Made by a program: the position numbers and the translations under genes. From the NCBI RefSeq assembly GCF_009834515.1, contig NZ_CP019426.1, positions 4,081,501-4,145,500 of the forward strand: a DNA stretch of 64,000 nucleotides. The letters are read 5' to 3'. Shown here piece by piece: positions 16,321-24,809 of the stretch (its first letter is position 1; every line of letters starts with the position of its first letter). Source of the DNA: Pseudomonas sp. R84 (GTDB taxonomy: Bacteria; Pseudomonadota; Gammaproteobacteria; Pseudomonadales; Pseudomonadaceae). The notes beneath the pieces are model-generated. The model was not told where the DNA came from and searched no databases. It saw only the letters and a program-made list of their open reading frames with translations.

Positions 16321-16854
16321 TCAGAACGTGATGTCGGCTGCGGGTTTGACGTCGATGCGGCCAGTAGCGCCGGTCAGGTGCGCCAGATCCTTATTGTGTT
16401 CGGCAATGATGTCTTCGGCGCTCATGTTGCCGTTGTCGACAGTAGAATGGGCGTCGGCCACAAGCACCACGTCATAACCCAGTTGGTGAGCCTGACGCAC
16501 GGTGGCGTTGACGCAGTAATCGGTTTGCAGGCCGCAGATGACCAGTTTTTCGAAATCTTCGCTCGGCAGCAGTTTGCGCAAGTCGGTCTGGTAGAACGAA
16601 TCCGGGGTGGTCTTGCGCACACGAAGGTCTTCAGCCGATGTCTCAAGGCCTTCGGCCAGTTGCCAGCCTTCGGCGCCATGGGCCAACGGGCTTTCCTTCT
16701 CTTCATGCTGAATCAGCACCACCGGCACGCCAGCCTTGCGCGCCCGGACGCTTAAACCGTTAATGGTGTCGATCACCCGGTGAATGTCGTAGCACTGGTA
16801 TTCGCCCGAGCAGAGGGCGCGCTGGACGTCGATGATCAATAACGCGGTGGTCAT
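16321..16854 (-). CDS. Isochorismatase-family cysteine hydrolase
   Basis: A 177-residue cytoplasmic enzyme of the isochorismatase-like hydrolase family. The start TTALLIIDVQRALC gives the catalytic Asp, and VICGLQTDYCVNATVRQA gives the catalytic Cys after the family's cis-peptide region, followed by VVLVADAHST. It would hydrolyse an amide or imide such as a nicotinamidase-like substrate; the specific one is unknown. It lies downstream of ggt on the same strand with a 66-bp gap containing a hairpin. Confidence 0.85.
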   Translation of the reverse strand: MTTALLIIDVQRALCSGEYQCYDIHRVIDTINGLSVRARKAGVPVVLIQHEEKESPLAHGAEGWQLAEGLETSAEDLRVRKTTPDSFYQTDLRKLLPSEDFEKLVICGLQTDYCVNATVRQAHQLGYDVVLVADAHSTVDNGNMSAEDIIAEHNKDLAHLTGATGRIDVKPAADITF

Positions 16855-16885
16855 GATGAGCCTTCCTTGATCAGTCCTTGAGACA

Positions 16886-16908
16886 GGGGCGGACGTAAGC
16901 CCGCCCCC
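16886..16908. other. GC-rich hairpin between ggt and the cysteine hydrolase gene
   Basis: GGGGCGG and CCGCCCC pair around ACGTAAGC. The T-run is on the plus-strand side, so it is a poor terminator for the minus-strand genes around it. Confidence 0.45.
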
Positions 16909-16920
16909 TTTTTACGCCCC

Positions 16921-18648
16921 TCAGTAACCCAGTGACAAGCCTGTGTTACGGCGCGGATCATTGGCGCCGTAGAAACGGTTTTTGCCGACCGGTTTACCCC
17001 CCAGCGACGGTGCGCCGACCAGAATTGCGGCGATGTGGTTGGCGTCCTGCGGCCCGGCAAACTTGTGTCCCCAGCTCTCGAGGATCTTGCGCGTGTCCGG
17101 GCTGGCGGCGAAGTCTTCGAGGTTGGTTTCCTCCGGCATCCACTGCTGGTGGAAGCGCGGTGCATCGACCGCTTCCTGAAGGCCCATGCCGTAGTCGATG
17201 ACGTTGAGCATGGTCAGCAAAGTCGCCGTAATGATGCGGCTGCCACCCGGTGTGCCAACCACCATCACCACTTTGCCGTCCTTGGTGACGATGGTCGGGC
17301 TCATCGATGACAGCGGTGCCTTGCCCGGCGCTATCGCATTGGCTTCGCCCTGCACCAGACCGTACATGTTCGGCACGCCGACCTTGGAGGTGAAGTCGTC
17401 CATTTCATCGTTGAGGATTACCCCGGTCTTGCTCGCCATCACGCCCGCGCCGAACCAGTCGTTGAGGGTGTAAGTCACCGACACTGCATTGCCCCACTTG
17501 TCGACGATCGAATAGTGGGTGGTGTTGCTGCCTTCATGGGGCGCTACGCCGGGTTTCAGCTCAGCCGACACGCCAGCTTTTTGCGGCTGGATGGCATCGC
17601 GCAGTTTGGTCGCGTAGTTCTTGTCCAGCAGGTGCTCGATCGGGTTTTTGACGAAATCCGGATCGCCGAGGTAGCTGTTGCGATCGACATACGCGTGGCG
17701 CATGGCTTCGATCTGATAGTGCATGCCCTGAGCCGAATGAAAGCCCAGATCCTTCATCGGATAGCCTTCGAGGATGTTCATGATCTGGCAGATCACCACG
17801 CCGCCGGAGCTTGGCGGTGGCGCCGAGACCACGTGATAGCCACGGTAGTCGCATTCCACCGGCGCCAGTTCGCGGGTCTTGTATTTGTCGAGGTCGGCCT
17901 GGGTGATGATGCCTTTGTTGGCCTGACTCGAGGTGACGATCGCATCCGCGACCCAGCCTTTATAGAAGCCGTCGGCGCCTTTTTCGGAAATGCTCCGCAG
18001 GGTCTTGCCGAGGTCCTTCTGCACCAGTTTCTGCCCGACATGCATCGGCTCGCCTTTGCTGAGGAAGATCGAGCCGGAATCGCGCATGTCCTTCTTGAAC
18101 ACGTCGGTGGCGTACTCCAGCAACTCGACGTCACCCTGCTCCAGTTCGAAACCGTCTTCCGCCAGTTTGATCGCCGGGGCAATCATCTCCTTGCGCGGTT
18201 TGGTCCCGTATTTGCTCAGCGCCAGTTCCATGCCGGAGACCGTGCCGGGCACACCCACCGCCAAGTGACCACGCGTACTCAAATCGGGAATGACGTTGCC
18301 TTCCTTGTCGAGGTACATGTTGGCCGTCGCTGCCAACGGTGCTTTTTCACGAAAATCGAGGAAGGTCTTGCGCCCGTCCGCCAGTTGAATGGTCATAAAG
18401 CCGCCACCACCGAGGTTGCCGGCTGCGGGATAAACCACCGCCAGTGCGTAACCCACGGCGACCGCCGCATCGACGGCATTGCCGCCACTTTTCAATACGT
18501 CGACGCCCACATGGGTGGCCAGATGTTGCGCGGTGACCACCATGCCGTTTTCGGCGGCAACCGGTGCGACTGACGCCGCGTGAGCCATGAGACAGCTGAG
18601 TGCCAGTGAGGTCGCTATCAGCGATTTGGCCAAAGGTTCGTACTTCAT
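16921..18648 (-). CDS. ggt: Gamma-glutamyltransferase
   Basis: A 575-residue periplasmic enzyme that cleaves gamma-glutamyl bonds such as that of glutathione. Residues 1-24 form a signal peptide (ending MAHA). The precursor should cut itself before the first threonine of NTTHYSIVD; that residue is T376 and becomes the nucleophile of the small subunit, as in the E. coli enzyme (Thr391). The glycine-rich PGGSRIITATL and PLSSMSPTIV segments that shape the active site are present. Length matches the family. The start at 18648 has a modest ribosome site. The gene is divergent from ogt. Confidence 0.94.
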   Translation of the reverse strand: MKYEPLAKSLIATSLALSCLMAHAASVAPVAAENGMVVTAQHLATHVGVDVLKSGGNAVDAAVAVGYALAVVYPAAGNLGGGGFMTIQLADGRKTFLDFREKAPLAATANMYLDKEGNVIPDLSTRGHLAVGVPGTVSGMELALSKYGTKPRKEMIAPAIKLAEDGFELEQGDVELLEYATDVFKKDMRDSGSIFLSKGEPMHVGQKLVQKDLGKTLRSISEKGADGFYKGWVADAIVTSSQANKGIITQADLDKYKTRELAPVECDYRGYHVVSAPPPSSGGVVICQIMNILEGYPMKDLGFHSAQGMHYQIEAMRHAYVDRNSYLGDPDFVKNPIEHLLDKNYATKLRDAIQPQKAGVSAELKPGVAPHEGSNTTHYSIVDKWGNAVSVTYTLNDWFGAGVMASKTGVILNDEMDDFTSKVGVPNMYGLVQGEANAIAPGKAPLSSMSPTIVTKDGKVVMVVGTPGGSRIITATLLTMLNVIDYGMGLQEAVDAPRFHQQWMPEETNLEDFAASPDTRKILESWGHKFAGPQDANHIAAILVGAPSLGGKPVGKNRFYGANDPRRNTGLSLGY

Positions 18649-18803
18649 GAGTCGATCTCTTTTTTTGTTTTCAGGGTCTGTGCAAAACAGAGGGGAGGAA
18701 CGCGTCAAGAGCACCAAGCAGTATGGTCGGCTTTGCGTATTGCGCCTCCCCGATCAGGCAGTATGCTGGGCGCTGTTGCCGCCCTGATCCGGAGCCTGCC
18801 GTC

Positions 18804-19319
18804 ATGCCTTACACGTTCATCACCCTGCCCTCGCCCGTCGGCGAGCTGAAGCTGGTCGCGAACGGCTCACGACTGGCGGCCATCCTCTGGGAAAACGACA
18901 AACCGAACCGCGTGCGCCTCGGGCCGATGAGTGAGGCACCCGACAATCCGATCCTGATTCGAACGGCTCGACAACTTGAAGAGTATTTTTCCGGGACGCG
19001 TGACTGTTTTGATCTGGAACTGGATTTCGCCGGCACGGATTTTCAGAAAAAGGTCTGGGCGGCGCTGCTGACCATTCCATTTGGCGAGACACGCACCTAC
19101 AGCCAGATTGCCGAACTGATCGGCAATCCCAGCGCCGTGCGGGCAGTAGGCGCCGCCAACGGACGCAACCCGATTTCCATTGTGGCGCCGTGTCATCGGG
19201 TGATCGGCGCCTCGGGGAAACTCACCGGGTTTGCCGGTGGGCTCGAGGCGAAAGAGCGCTTACTGACACTTGAAGGTGGCGACTGGTCGACGGTTGGCAA
19301 AACCGGGGATCTGTTCTGA
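18804..19319 (+). CDS. ogt: Methylated-DNA-protein cysteine methyltransferase
   Basis: A 171-residue suicide DNA-repair protein that takes the methyl group from O6-methylguanine or O4-methylthymine. The acceptor is C130 in the motif APCHRVIGASGKLTGFAGG. The helix-turn-helix part before it (FGETRTYSQIAELIGNPSAVRAVG) and the arginine finger region are intact. The short N-terminal domain without a DNA-binding Ada module fits Ogt. GGAG precedes the ATG at 18804. The stop is one base from the stop of the convergent nudK. Confidence 0.92.
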   Translation: MPYTFITLPSPVGELKLVANGSRLAAILWENDKPNRVRLGPMSEAPDNPILIRTARQLEEYFSGTRDCFDLELDFAGTDFQKKVWAALLTIPFGETRTYSQIAELIGNPSAVRAVGAANGRNPISIVAPCHRVIGASGKLTGFAGGLEAKERLLTLEGGDWSTVGKTGDLF

Positions 19320-19320
19320 A

Positions 19321-19911
19321 TCAAACGCCGAACAGGTTATTCATCGCCGCATATTGCAACAGCATGATGGTCTTGGCGTCGCAGATCTCACCGCGCTGAA
19401 ACGCCGCCAGCGCGTCATCGAATGCCCATTCCAGCACTTCCAGTTCTTCAGTCTCCTCTTCCAGACCACCACCATCGCTGACTTTCCACGCCGCATCGTA
19501 TTCGGCAATGAAAAAGTGCAGCTTTTCGGTCACCGAGCCGGGGCTCATGTAAGCCTCGAATACCTTCTTCACATCGTGCACGCGATAACCGGTCTCTTCC
19601 TCGGCTTCATCGCGAATTCGCTGCTCCGGCGCCGCGCCTTCGAGCAATCCGGCCGCCACCTCGATCAGCAAACCATCATGGCCATTGACGAACACCGGTA
19701 AACGGAACTGCCGGGTCAGCACCACCGTGCGCTGCTCGCGGTTGAACAACAAAATCGCCGCACCGTTACCACGGTCGTAAACCTCACGGGTCTGACGCTG
19801 CCACTCGCCGTTGTTGCGGTGATAGTCGAAGGTGATTTTCTTCAGCAGATACCAATCATGGGACAACACCTGAGTGTCGACGATATTGACCCGCTCGGCT
19901 GTGTTGGACAT
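19321..19911 (-). CDS. nudK: Nudix hydrolase, NudK type (GDP-mannose pyrophosphatase)
   Basis: A 196-residue cytoplasmic enzyme that should split GDP-mannose into GMP and mannose-1-phosphate. The Nudix box lies at 88-110, with the core RDEAEEETGY. The flanking REVYDRGNGAAILLFN, RQFRLPVFVNG and FEAYMSPGSVTEKLHFFIAEY are near-matches to E. coli NudK as I remember it. The acidic EEETEELEVLEW and the closing KTIMLLQY follow. The protein is about five residues longer than the E. coli one. A terminator precedes the neighbouring chitinase gene end. Confidence 0.9.
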   Translation of the reverse strand: MSNTAERVNIVDTQVLSHDWYLLKKITFDYHRNNGEWQRQTREVYDRGNGAAILLFNREQRTVVLTRQFRLPVFVNGHDGLLIEVAAGLLEGAAPEQRIRDEAEEETGYRVHDVKKVFEAYMSPGSVTEKLHFFIAEYDAAWKVSDGGGLEEETEELEVLEWAFDDALAAFQRGEICDAKTIMLLQYAAMNNLFGV

Positions 19912-19965
19912 GACGCCTGATCCTGTTTCCTGAGTAAGCTGCCATGGTCGAATAATTGCACGAAC

Positions 19966-20000
19966 AAAAAAAGCCCGGCAGCGCTACCGGGCTTCTTTAT
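19966..20000. terminator. Bidirectional terminator between nudK and the chitinase gene
   Basis: AAAGCCCGGCAGC and GCTACCGGGCTT form a stem flanked by an A-run and a T-rich run (CTTTATTT). In position it ends the chitinase transcript coming from the right. Confidence 0.8.
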
Positions 20001-20006
20001 TTGCAA

Positions 20007-21065
20007 CTAACGAGCGATGAGCGATTGCATGTCACCGACAGCCTGCTTGGCGGCAGGAACCCCGTGAATCAACGGCCCATAACGCCGACTGAATTCCCAG
20101 TTGTACGGCACGCCATCCTTGCTGGTGCCGTTGTCCCAGTTCACCGACCAGGTCATCAAGCCTTTGATCGGTATCCCCTTGATCGCCAGACGCTTGAGGA
20201 CATTCCCGACCACGGTTTTGTCGATCACATAACCGGTGGCCGCCGCATCGTTGTTGGCCGGCAGGCCGATGACGAACTTGTCCGCCGGAATTCTGGTAAA
20301 GCCGCGAGTACCGGTCACGAGGCTTTCGGTCAGGTAGAAAAGGAAATCCTCCTTCAGCGCATCGTTGTTCTGCGCAATCCATGCACCCGCGCCGTTGTTG
20401 GCTTCCGGCACCCAGACCCCGTCACCGCCCTGGTTGTAGAACTGCGGGGCGATGAAGTCGTAGTAGCCTTCCAGTGCCTGCAGGTAGCTCAGGTATTTTC
20501 CGGTGCTGGTCAGGTATGGAAACTCCGGGGCCATGCTGATGATGAAGTGCTTGCCCAGGCCTGCGTAGTGATCCTTGACCAGTTTCAGCGCGGCCGGCAG
20601 GACCGTCTTGTTGGCAGCGAAGTCAATCGCGCTCTGTTCAAGATCGATGTCCAGCCCGTCGAAGCCGTAGATTTCCACCAGACGGATGATTTCATTGGCC
20701 AGCGGTTGTTCCTGACCGCTGCGCAACTCGATATGCGCGTCGGCGCCGCCGAGGGAAATCAGTACCGCCCGCCCCTGACTGTTGAGCACGCCGACCTGGC
20801 GGCGGAACTCGGCATCGGAAACGTTGAACGGCTTGAAGGTCGGAATGCCGCTGCCCTTCATGAAGGCTACTGCAACGACGTTGTACTCCTTGGGCACTTC
20901 CTCCAGCGAGAGGCTGGCAAAGCGACCCTGGCGATAACCATCGCTCGGCCCCGCTGGCCAGTTGTGCCAGAAGCCCATAAGGATTTTTTTGCCGGCAATG
21001 CTCGGCATCAGCGAGGCGGCATCGCTCGCCGGATTTTGCATTAAAGAAAAGTCGATTTTTGACAT
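20007..21065 (-). CDS. chiC: GH18 chitinase, catalytic domain only, no signal peptide
   Basis: A 352-residue chitinase. The family motif DGLDIDLE is at residues 136-143 with the acid/base E143; the SLGG strand at about 104-107 and the Met-Ala-Pro and QFYNQ substrate motifs are also intact. The sequence follows the catalytic domain of P. aeruginosa ChiC closely, as I remember it, but stops where that protein continues into fibronectin III and chitin-binding domains. There is no signal peptide: the N-terminus MSKIDFSLMQNPASD is polar. P. aeruginosa ChiC is likewise reported to be exported without one. It lies 43 bp downstream of the AA10 gene on the same strand, so the two probably form an operon that attacks chitin. 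Confidence 0.9.
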   Translation of the reverse strand: MSKIDFSLMQNPASDAASLMPSIAGKKILMGFWHNWPAGPSDGYRQGRFASLSLEEVPKEYNVVAVAFMKGSGIPTFKPFNVSDAEFRRQVGVLNSQGRAVLISLGGADAHIELRSGQEQPLANEIIRLVEIYGFDGLDIDLEQSAIDFAANKTVLPAALKLVKDHYAGLGKHFIISMAPEFPYLTSTGKYLSYLQALEGYYDFIAPQFYNQGGDGVWVPEANNGAGAWIAQNNDALKEDFLFYLTESLVTGTRGFTRIPADKFVIGLPANNDAAATGYVIDKTVVGNVLKRLAIKGIPIKGLMTWSVNWDNGTSKDGVPYNWEFSRRYGPLIHGVPAAKQAVGDMQSLIAR

Positions 21066-21108
21066 GTTCTAATCCTTCAGAACGTGTGGATTTGACGACA
21101 CAGCGCCG

Positions 21109-21744
21109 TTATTTGAAGTCGACGTCGAAGGCCTGATAGAAGGCGTTGCCGGTGTTGGCGACGATCCACATCAGTACGATCACGTGATGGCCCGTCTTGT
21201 TGGCCGGTAGTTTCACCGCGTGATTGACCTTGGCCTTCAGCTCATTCGGGTAGCTGTAATACGGCACCTGAGTGTAGAAGTCCTCGAAGAACGGTTGGGC
21301 TTCCAATTGCGCGCGGGTAATACGCTGTTTCGGGTCCCAACCGTCCTTGGTGATCAGCCAGCGATAGCCGCGAGTGGTGTGCGGCGCGGTGTATTCCCAT
21401 TTGATTTCGAGGGTTTGTCCCGGGGTGACATTGAGCAGCGGCCAAGTGAACGGACGAGCGAGTTTTTTGCTCATTTCGTCATTGGTGAAGTTAACGCAAT
21501 CACGGGCATCGCTCTTGCCACCGCTAAGAATGTAGCCATCGGCCGGTGGCGTGACACTGTCCGAATCACTCTGGTAAGGCGCCGGAAACGGCCCCGCTGC
21601 CAGTGCCGGGAAATTCTTCCCGCCTTCCATTTCGTTGACCTGCCAAGCGCCGAGCAATCCTTGCTCGATCGCTACCGCACCGCGGCTTGCAGGGGAAATG
21701 ACACGACCGTGTCGCAGTTGGGTTTGGGTTTGTGGTTGATTCAT
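21109..21744 (-). CDS. AA10 lytic polysaccharide monooxygenase (chitin-active), no classical signal peptide
   Basis: A 211-residue protein that should cleave crystalline chitin by copper-dependent oxidation. The histidine brace is present: H12 (in LRHGRVISPASRG) and H122 (in YTAPHTTRGYRW), with the axial F202 in NAFYQAFDVDF. AA10 enzymes need the first His at the mature N-terminus, normally exposed by a Sec signal peptidase. Here only the 11 polar residues MNQPQTQTQLR precede it, with no hydrophobic stretch. The ATG at 21744 has GGAG at spacing 8; a GTG at 21753 adds only VKK. No in-frame signal sequence exists upstream. The chitinase gene follows 43 bp downstream. Confidence 0.92.
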   Translation of the reverse strand: MNQPQTQTQLRHGRVISPASRGAVAIEQGLLGAWQVNEMEGGKNFPALAAGPFPAPYQSDSDSVTPPADGYILSGGKSDARDCVNFTNDEMSKKLARPFTWPLLNVTPGQTLEIKWEYTAPHTTRGYRWLITKDGWDPKQRITRAQLEAQPFFEDFYTQVPYYSYPNELKAKVNHAVKLPANKTGHHVIVLMWIVANTGNAFYQAFDVDFK

Positions 21745-21964
21745 TTTTTTCACTCCGTTGATTTAAGAACTCTCCATTCCGAGGAGAGGCCTTCAAGCTA
21801 ACGGAGACGGATTTTTTGTCCATCGGCGGTTTTGTCGCAGTCGGCGGCTTCAAAACGTGAAAACACCGCAAATACTGGATGGATATACAGTCAATACGAT
21901 AACGCCCACCCGAGACGACGCCAAAAGATTACACGCCAATGCTGCAAAAACTGCCATTCAGTAC

Positions 21965-22402
21965 TCATGGCAACTGTGCCTGGAACTCCTTTTCGTATTG
22001 TCCGGCGAGTTGTACTTTCTGTTTTTCGTTGAGCAATTTGCCGGCCATCTGGAAGAACTTCTGCTCTTCTTCTTTCAAATGATGATGAACCTTGTCCGAC
22101 AGCTTCTTCGCGGTTGCCAACCACGCCGGACTGGACATCTCGGTCTCGTCGAGTTCTTCCATCATCTCGTCCATTTCATGGTGTTCCGAGATGGCATGGC
22201 GGCTCAGATCGACACCGTCATCAAGCTCCATCAACGGAATGTAGAAGTGACGCTCTTCGGCCGTTTCGTGGGCCTGCAATTCGGCTTTCAACAACTTATA
22301 AGCCTCAACCCGCTCCGGGGTGTCACCGCTGGTCTTGATCAGGTTTTCGGCGTAAGTACGCTGGCGGTCATGGCTTTCGCGAAGGGCTTCGAAAATATTC
22401 AT
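21965..22402 (-). CDS. Hemerythrin HHE-domain protein
   Basis: A 145-residue four-helix cytoplasmic protein. Candidate iron ligands follow the HHE pattern: H11 (RESHDRQR), HETAEERHFYIPLM, AISEHHEMDEMMEE and VHHHLKEEEQKFF. Such proteins bind a di-iron site and oxygen or nitric oxide, or act in stress responses; the role here is unknown. It lies upstream of the AA10 gene on the same strand, 220 bp away, and is probably a separate unit. Confidence 0.88.
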   Translation of the reverse strand: MNIFEALRESHDRQRTYAENLIKTSGDTPERVEAYKLLKAELQAHETAEERHFYIPLMELDDGVDLSRHAISEHHEMDEMMEELDETEMSSPAWLATAKKLSDKVHHHLKEEEQKFFQMAGKLLNEKQKVQLAGQYEKEFQAQLP

Positions 22403-22550
22403 GGGGGATCCTCATCAACCGCGTGCTGGAATGACGCTGTAAAGGCTAGACCCCGACGTGAGAGCGGCAGTTCCACCGGGTTGAGGCAGGGCTTGGAAGA
22501 CAGGCGTCGGGCAGGATAGGCTGCGGATTCAAACCACAAGGAAGTCCTGC

Positions 22551-22976
22551 ATGAACTTGCGCATCGAGCTCTCGCAACATTCCACAGAAGAAGAACGCCA
22601 GGCCATTCTGGCGCCCCTGCATGCCTATAACGTGGCCAAGGCCGGGATCGCGGTATCAGAGCCGCTCACCCTGCTGGTGCGCGATGATCACGACAAGATT
22701 CTGGGCGGACTTTATGGCCGACTGGTCTGCCAGTGGTTGTTCATTGATTTACTGTCAGTGCCTGAAGCAGGCCGGGGCCAGGGAATTGGCTCGAAGCTGA
22801 TGCACATGGCCGAAGAGCTGGCGCGGGAAAAAGGCTGCATTGGCGCATGGCTCGACACGTTCGACTTTCAGGCGCCAGAGTTCTACAAGAAGCTGGGGTA
22901 TAGCCAGTTTGGGGAAATCGTCGATTATCCGCCGGGGCACAAACGGCATTTTTTCCAGAAGCGACTTTTAGGTTGA
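22551..22976 (+). CDS. GNAT-family N-acetyltransferase
   Basis: A 141-residue single-domain acetyltransferase. The acetyl-CoA loop reads LSVPEAGRGQGIGSKLMHMA, followed by CIGAWLDTFDFQAPEFYKKLGY. The end GHKRHFFQKRL resembles small antibiotic/amino-acid acetyltransferases of Pseudomonas, but the substrate cannot be told. An AAGGAAG ribosome site precedes the ATG. It is followed by a REP sequence. Confidence 0.84.
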   Translation: MNLRIELSQHSTEEERQAILAPLHAYNVAKAGIAVSEPLTLLVRDDHDKILGGLYGRLVCQWLFIDLLSVPEAGRGQGIGSKLMHMAEELAREKGCIGAWLDTFDFQAPEFYKKLGYSQFGEIVDYPPGHKRHFFQKRLLG

Positions 22977-22988
22977 ATGTACCGGCCC

Positions 22989-23055
22989 CTTCGCGAGCAG
23001 GCTCGCTCCCACATTTGGAATGCATTCCACTGTAGGAGTGTGCCTGCTCCGGGCG
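22989..23055. repeat. Degenerate REPIN-like pair
   Basis: TTCGCGAGCAGGCTCGCTCC on the left faces a decayed inverse half TGTAGGAGTGTGCCTGCTCC on the right. The two halves belong to different subtypes, which suggests decay or recombination. Confidence 0.65.
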
Positions 23056-23092
23056 GCGTTCCGACGATGCCGACAGCCGCGTCAACACATGA

Positions 23093-23443
23093 TCAGAGGC
23101 AGGTCGCCAACGCCGCCAACCGGCGCTTGGCGACAAAGTCATCCTTCTGCGCGTAGTAATTCAGCGTCGTGCCGGAAGCTTCAGTGATCACGTCGACAAA
23201 CGACTCCGCCGAACGGGTATACACCGTCGTCCCGCCCGATTTGCGCGGTTCCAGATATGCTGCCGCATCCACGCCGAACACCGCTTCGTCCTGCCAGCCG
23301 AACTGCACACACTGGGCGACGACTTTCTCGGCTTTGTCCGAAGTCAGTACTTTATAGGGGGCTTTGGTGCGAGCATCGTCCATCACCGAACCGGCGCAAC
23401 CGGCCAGCAGCATCGCTGCCAGCGCCACCATCAGAATTCGCAT
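23093..23443 (-). CDS. Small lipoprotein of unknown function
   Basis: A 116-residue protein with a type II signal peptide and lipobox LLAGC at residues 12-16, so it should be lipid-anchored in the envelope. The residue after Cys is Ala, which favours sorting to the outer membrane through the Lol system, of which LolA is encoded at 33 kb. The mature part contains two further cysteines (VAQCVQFGW and the terminal TCL) and no domain I recognise. Confidence 0.75.
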   Translation of the reverse strand: MRILMVALAAMLLAGCAGSVMDDARTKAPYKVLTSDKAEKVVAQCVQFGWQDEAVFGVDAAAYLEPRKSGGTTVYTRSAESFVDVITEASGTTLNYYAQKDDFVAKRRLAALATCL

Positions 23444-23577
23444 TGCATTCGCTCATTCAGAAAAAAGCAGACTGTATCACCGCAGCAGCAGAAATCGTTC
23501 TGCTTTACTGCATTTATAGCGCGACACGCGCAAGCCGCTGCGGCAACCTAAGGTCATCAGCCTCACAAGGAAAACCC

Positions 23578-23907
23578 ATGGCGCCTACCGACCAGCGACA
23601 TGAACATGCTCTGAAAATATTTCTCGACGCGCGTCCCGAACTGCGCGAAACCCTCGATCACCTCAACCCGTTGCTGGCTCAGGCCAAGGGTGAAACTCAA
23701 GCGCAGTATCGCGAAGAACGACTGCATGAAGCGTTTGAGGCCGAGGCAGAAAGTCTCGGGTTGTTCGCCTGGGAGTTGACCTTGCAACTGACCGCTGATT
23801 CACCTGAGGAGTATCAGGCGCAGCGCTTGGACGTACATCGTGAAGTCGCGGAGATGGCCGGAATGGATTGGCTGGAATATTACGATCTGTATGGCATAGA
23901 ACCGTAA
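23578..23907 (+). CDS. Conserved acidic protein (resembles DUF6388)
   Basis: A 109-residue, highly charged and mostly helical cytoplasmic protein with no signal or membrane segment. It begins MAPTDQRHEHALKIFLDARP and ends with EMAGMDWLEYYDLYGIEP. The pattern NPLLAQAKGETQAQYREERLHEAFEAEAE recalls small Pseudomonas proteins that I believe are filed as DUF6388. Function is unknown. AAGGA precedes the ATG at 23578; the frame is open far upstream, but only this start has a ribosome site. Confidence 0.65.
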   Translation: MAPTDQRHEHALKIFLDARPELRETLDHLNPLLAQAKGETQAQYREERLHEAFEAEAESLGLFAWELTLQLTADSPEEYQAQRLDVHREVAEMAGMDWLEYYDLYGIEP

Positions 23908-23932
23908 CCGCCGCGAAAGGACACCGCCACTC

Positions 23933-24637
23933 ATGCTCCCATCCGCCTCGACTCACCGCGCCAGCCCCGGCCATCTGCACACGCAAAAGTGGCGTGGACG
24001 GGTGGGTCTGGCGCTGGTTGCCAGCCTCTCGGTACTGGCCGGGATGACCGACGCCATCGGCTTTATGGCCAGCGGCGACTTCGTCTCGTTCATGAGCGGC
24101 AATACCACCCGACTCGCCGTGGCGATCAGCGATGGCGACGTCGGGTTGACCGCACGTCTGTTGATCCTCGTCGCGACTTTTATCGTCGGTAATGCCCTGG
24201 GAGTCGTTGTCGCACGTTTCGGTGGAAGACGAGCGCTGCCGCTGCTGCTGTGTATCGCCACCCTGCTGTGCGCGGCGGCTGTCTGGCCATTCGACACACA
24301 ACTGCCAGCGCTGATGGCGGCAATCATTGCGATGGGCATGCTCAACGCGGCGGTCGAAGAAGTGAATGGCTTGCCGGTCGGACTGACTTACGTGACTGGC
24401 GCGTTGTCGCGGTTCGGCCGTGGATTGGGTCGCTGGATGCTCGGCGAGCGGCGCAGCGGCTGGCGAGTGCAACTGGTGCCCTGGAGCGGGATGTTTATCG
24501 GCGCGATTCTGGGGGCGGTGCTGGAACATCATTTGGGACTGAAGGCGATGTTTGTCAGCGGGTTTCTGGCGGCGATGATCGGGCTGCTCTCGCTGAAAAT
24601 CCCGCGGCGCTGGCAACTGGGCTATATGCCGCGCTAA
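23933..24637 (+). CDS. YoaK/DUF1275-family membrane protein
   Basis: A 234-residue inner-membrane protein with six hydrophobic segments. The family signature is visible near the start: LAGMTDAIGFMASGDFVSFMSGNTTRLAV. A middle NAAVEEVNGLPVGLTYVTGAL and a final AMIGLLSLKIP helix complete the pattern of DUF1275 proteins, whose transport or sensing role is not known. It begins 25 bp after the acidic-protein gene and could share its transcript. A REPIN follows it. Confidence 0.85.
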   Translation: MLPSASTHRASPGHLHTQKWRGRVGLALVASLSVLAGMTDAIGFMASGDFVSFMSGNTTRLAVAISDGDVGLTARLLILVATFIVGNALGVVVARFGGRRALPLLLCIATLLCAAAVWPFDTQLPALMAAIIAMGMLNAAVEEVNGLPVGLTYVTGALSRFGRGLGRWMLGERRSGWRVQLVPWSGMFIGAILGAVLEHHLGLKAMFVSGFLAAMIGLLSLKIPRRWQLGYMPR

Positions 24638-24659
24638 CCGAGGACAACAAAAGTCTCTC

Positions 24660-24748
24660 AAGGAGCGAGCCTGCTCGCGAAGGCGCCGGCACATACTTCA
24701 TCTTCACCAGCTGACAGACCGCTATCGCGAGCAGGCGAAGGCCTACAA
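24660..24748. repeat. REPIN-like inverted REP pair
   Basis: AGGAGCGAGCCTGCTCGCGA at the left and GCTATCGCGAGCAGGC at the right enclose about 45 bases. It is a mixed pair of the two subtypes. Confidence 0.75.
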
Positions 24749-24809
24749 GGTTTCGCGGCTGTCGCGATAAAGCTTTATCATGGCCGCAGTTTTGCTGATC
24801 GAGTCCGTC

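Noticed and set aside
16886..16914. Terminator for ggt
   Set aside because: The stem is good but the T-run lies on the plus side, wrong for the minus-strand genes on both sides.
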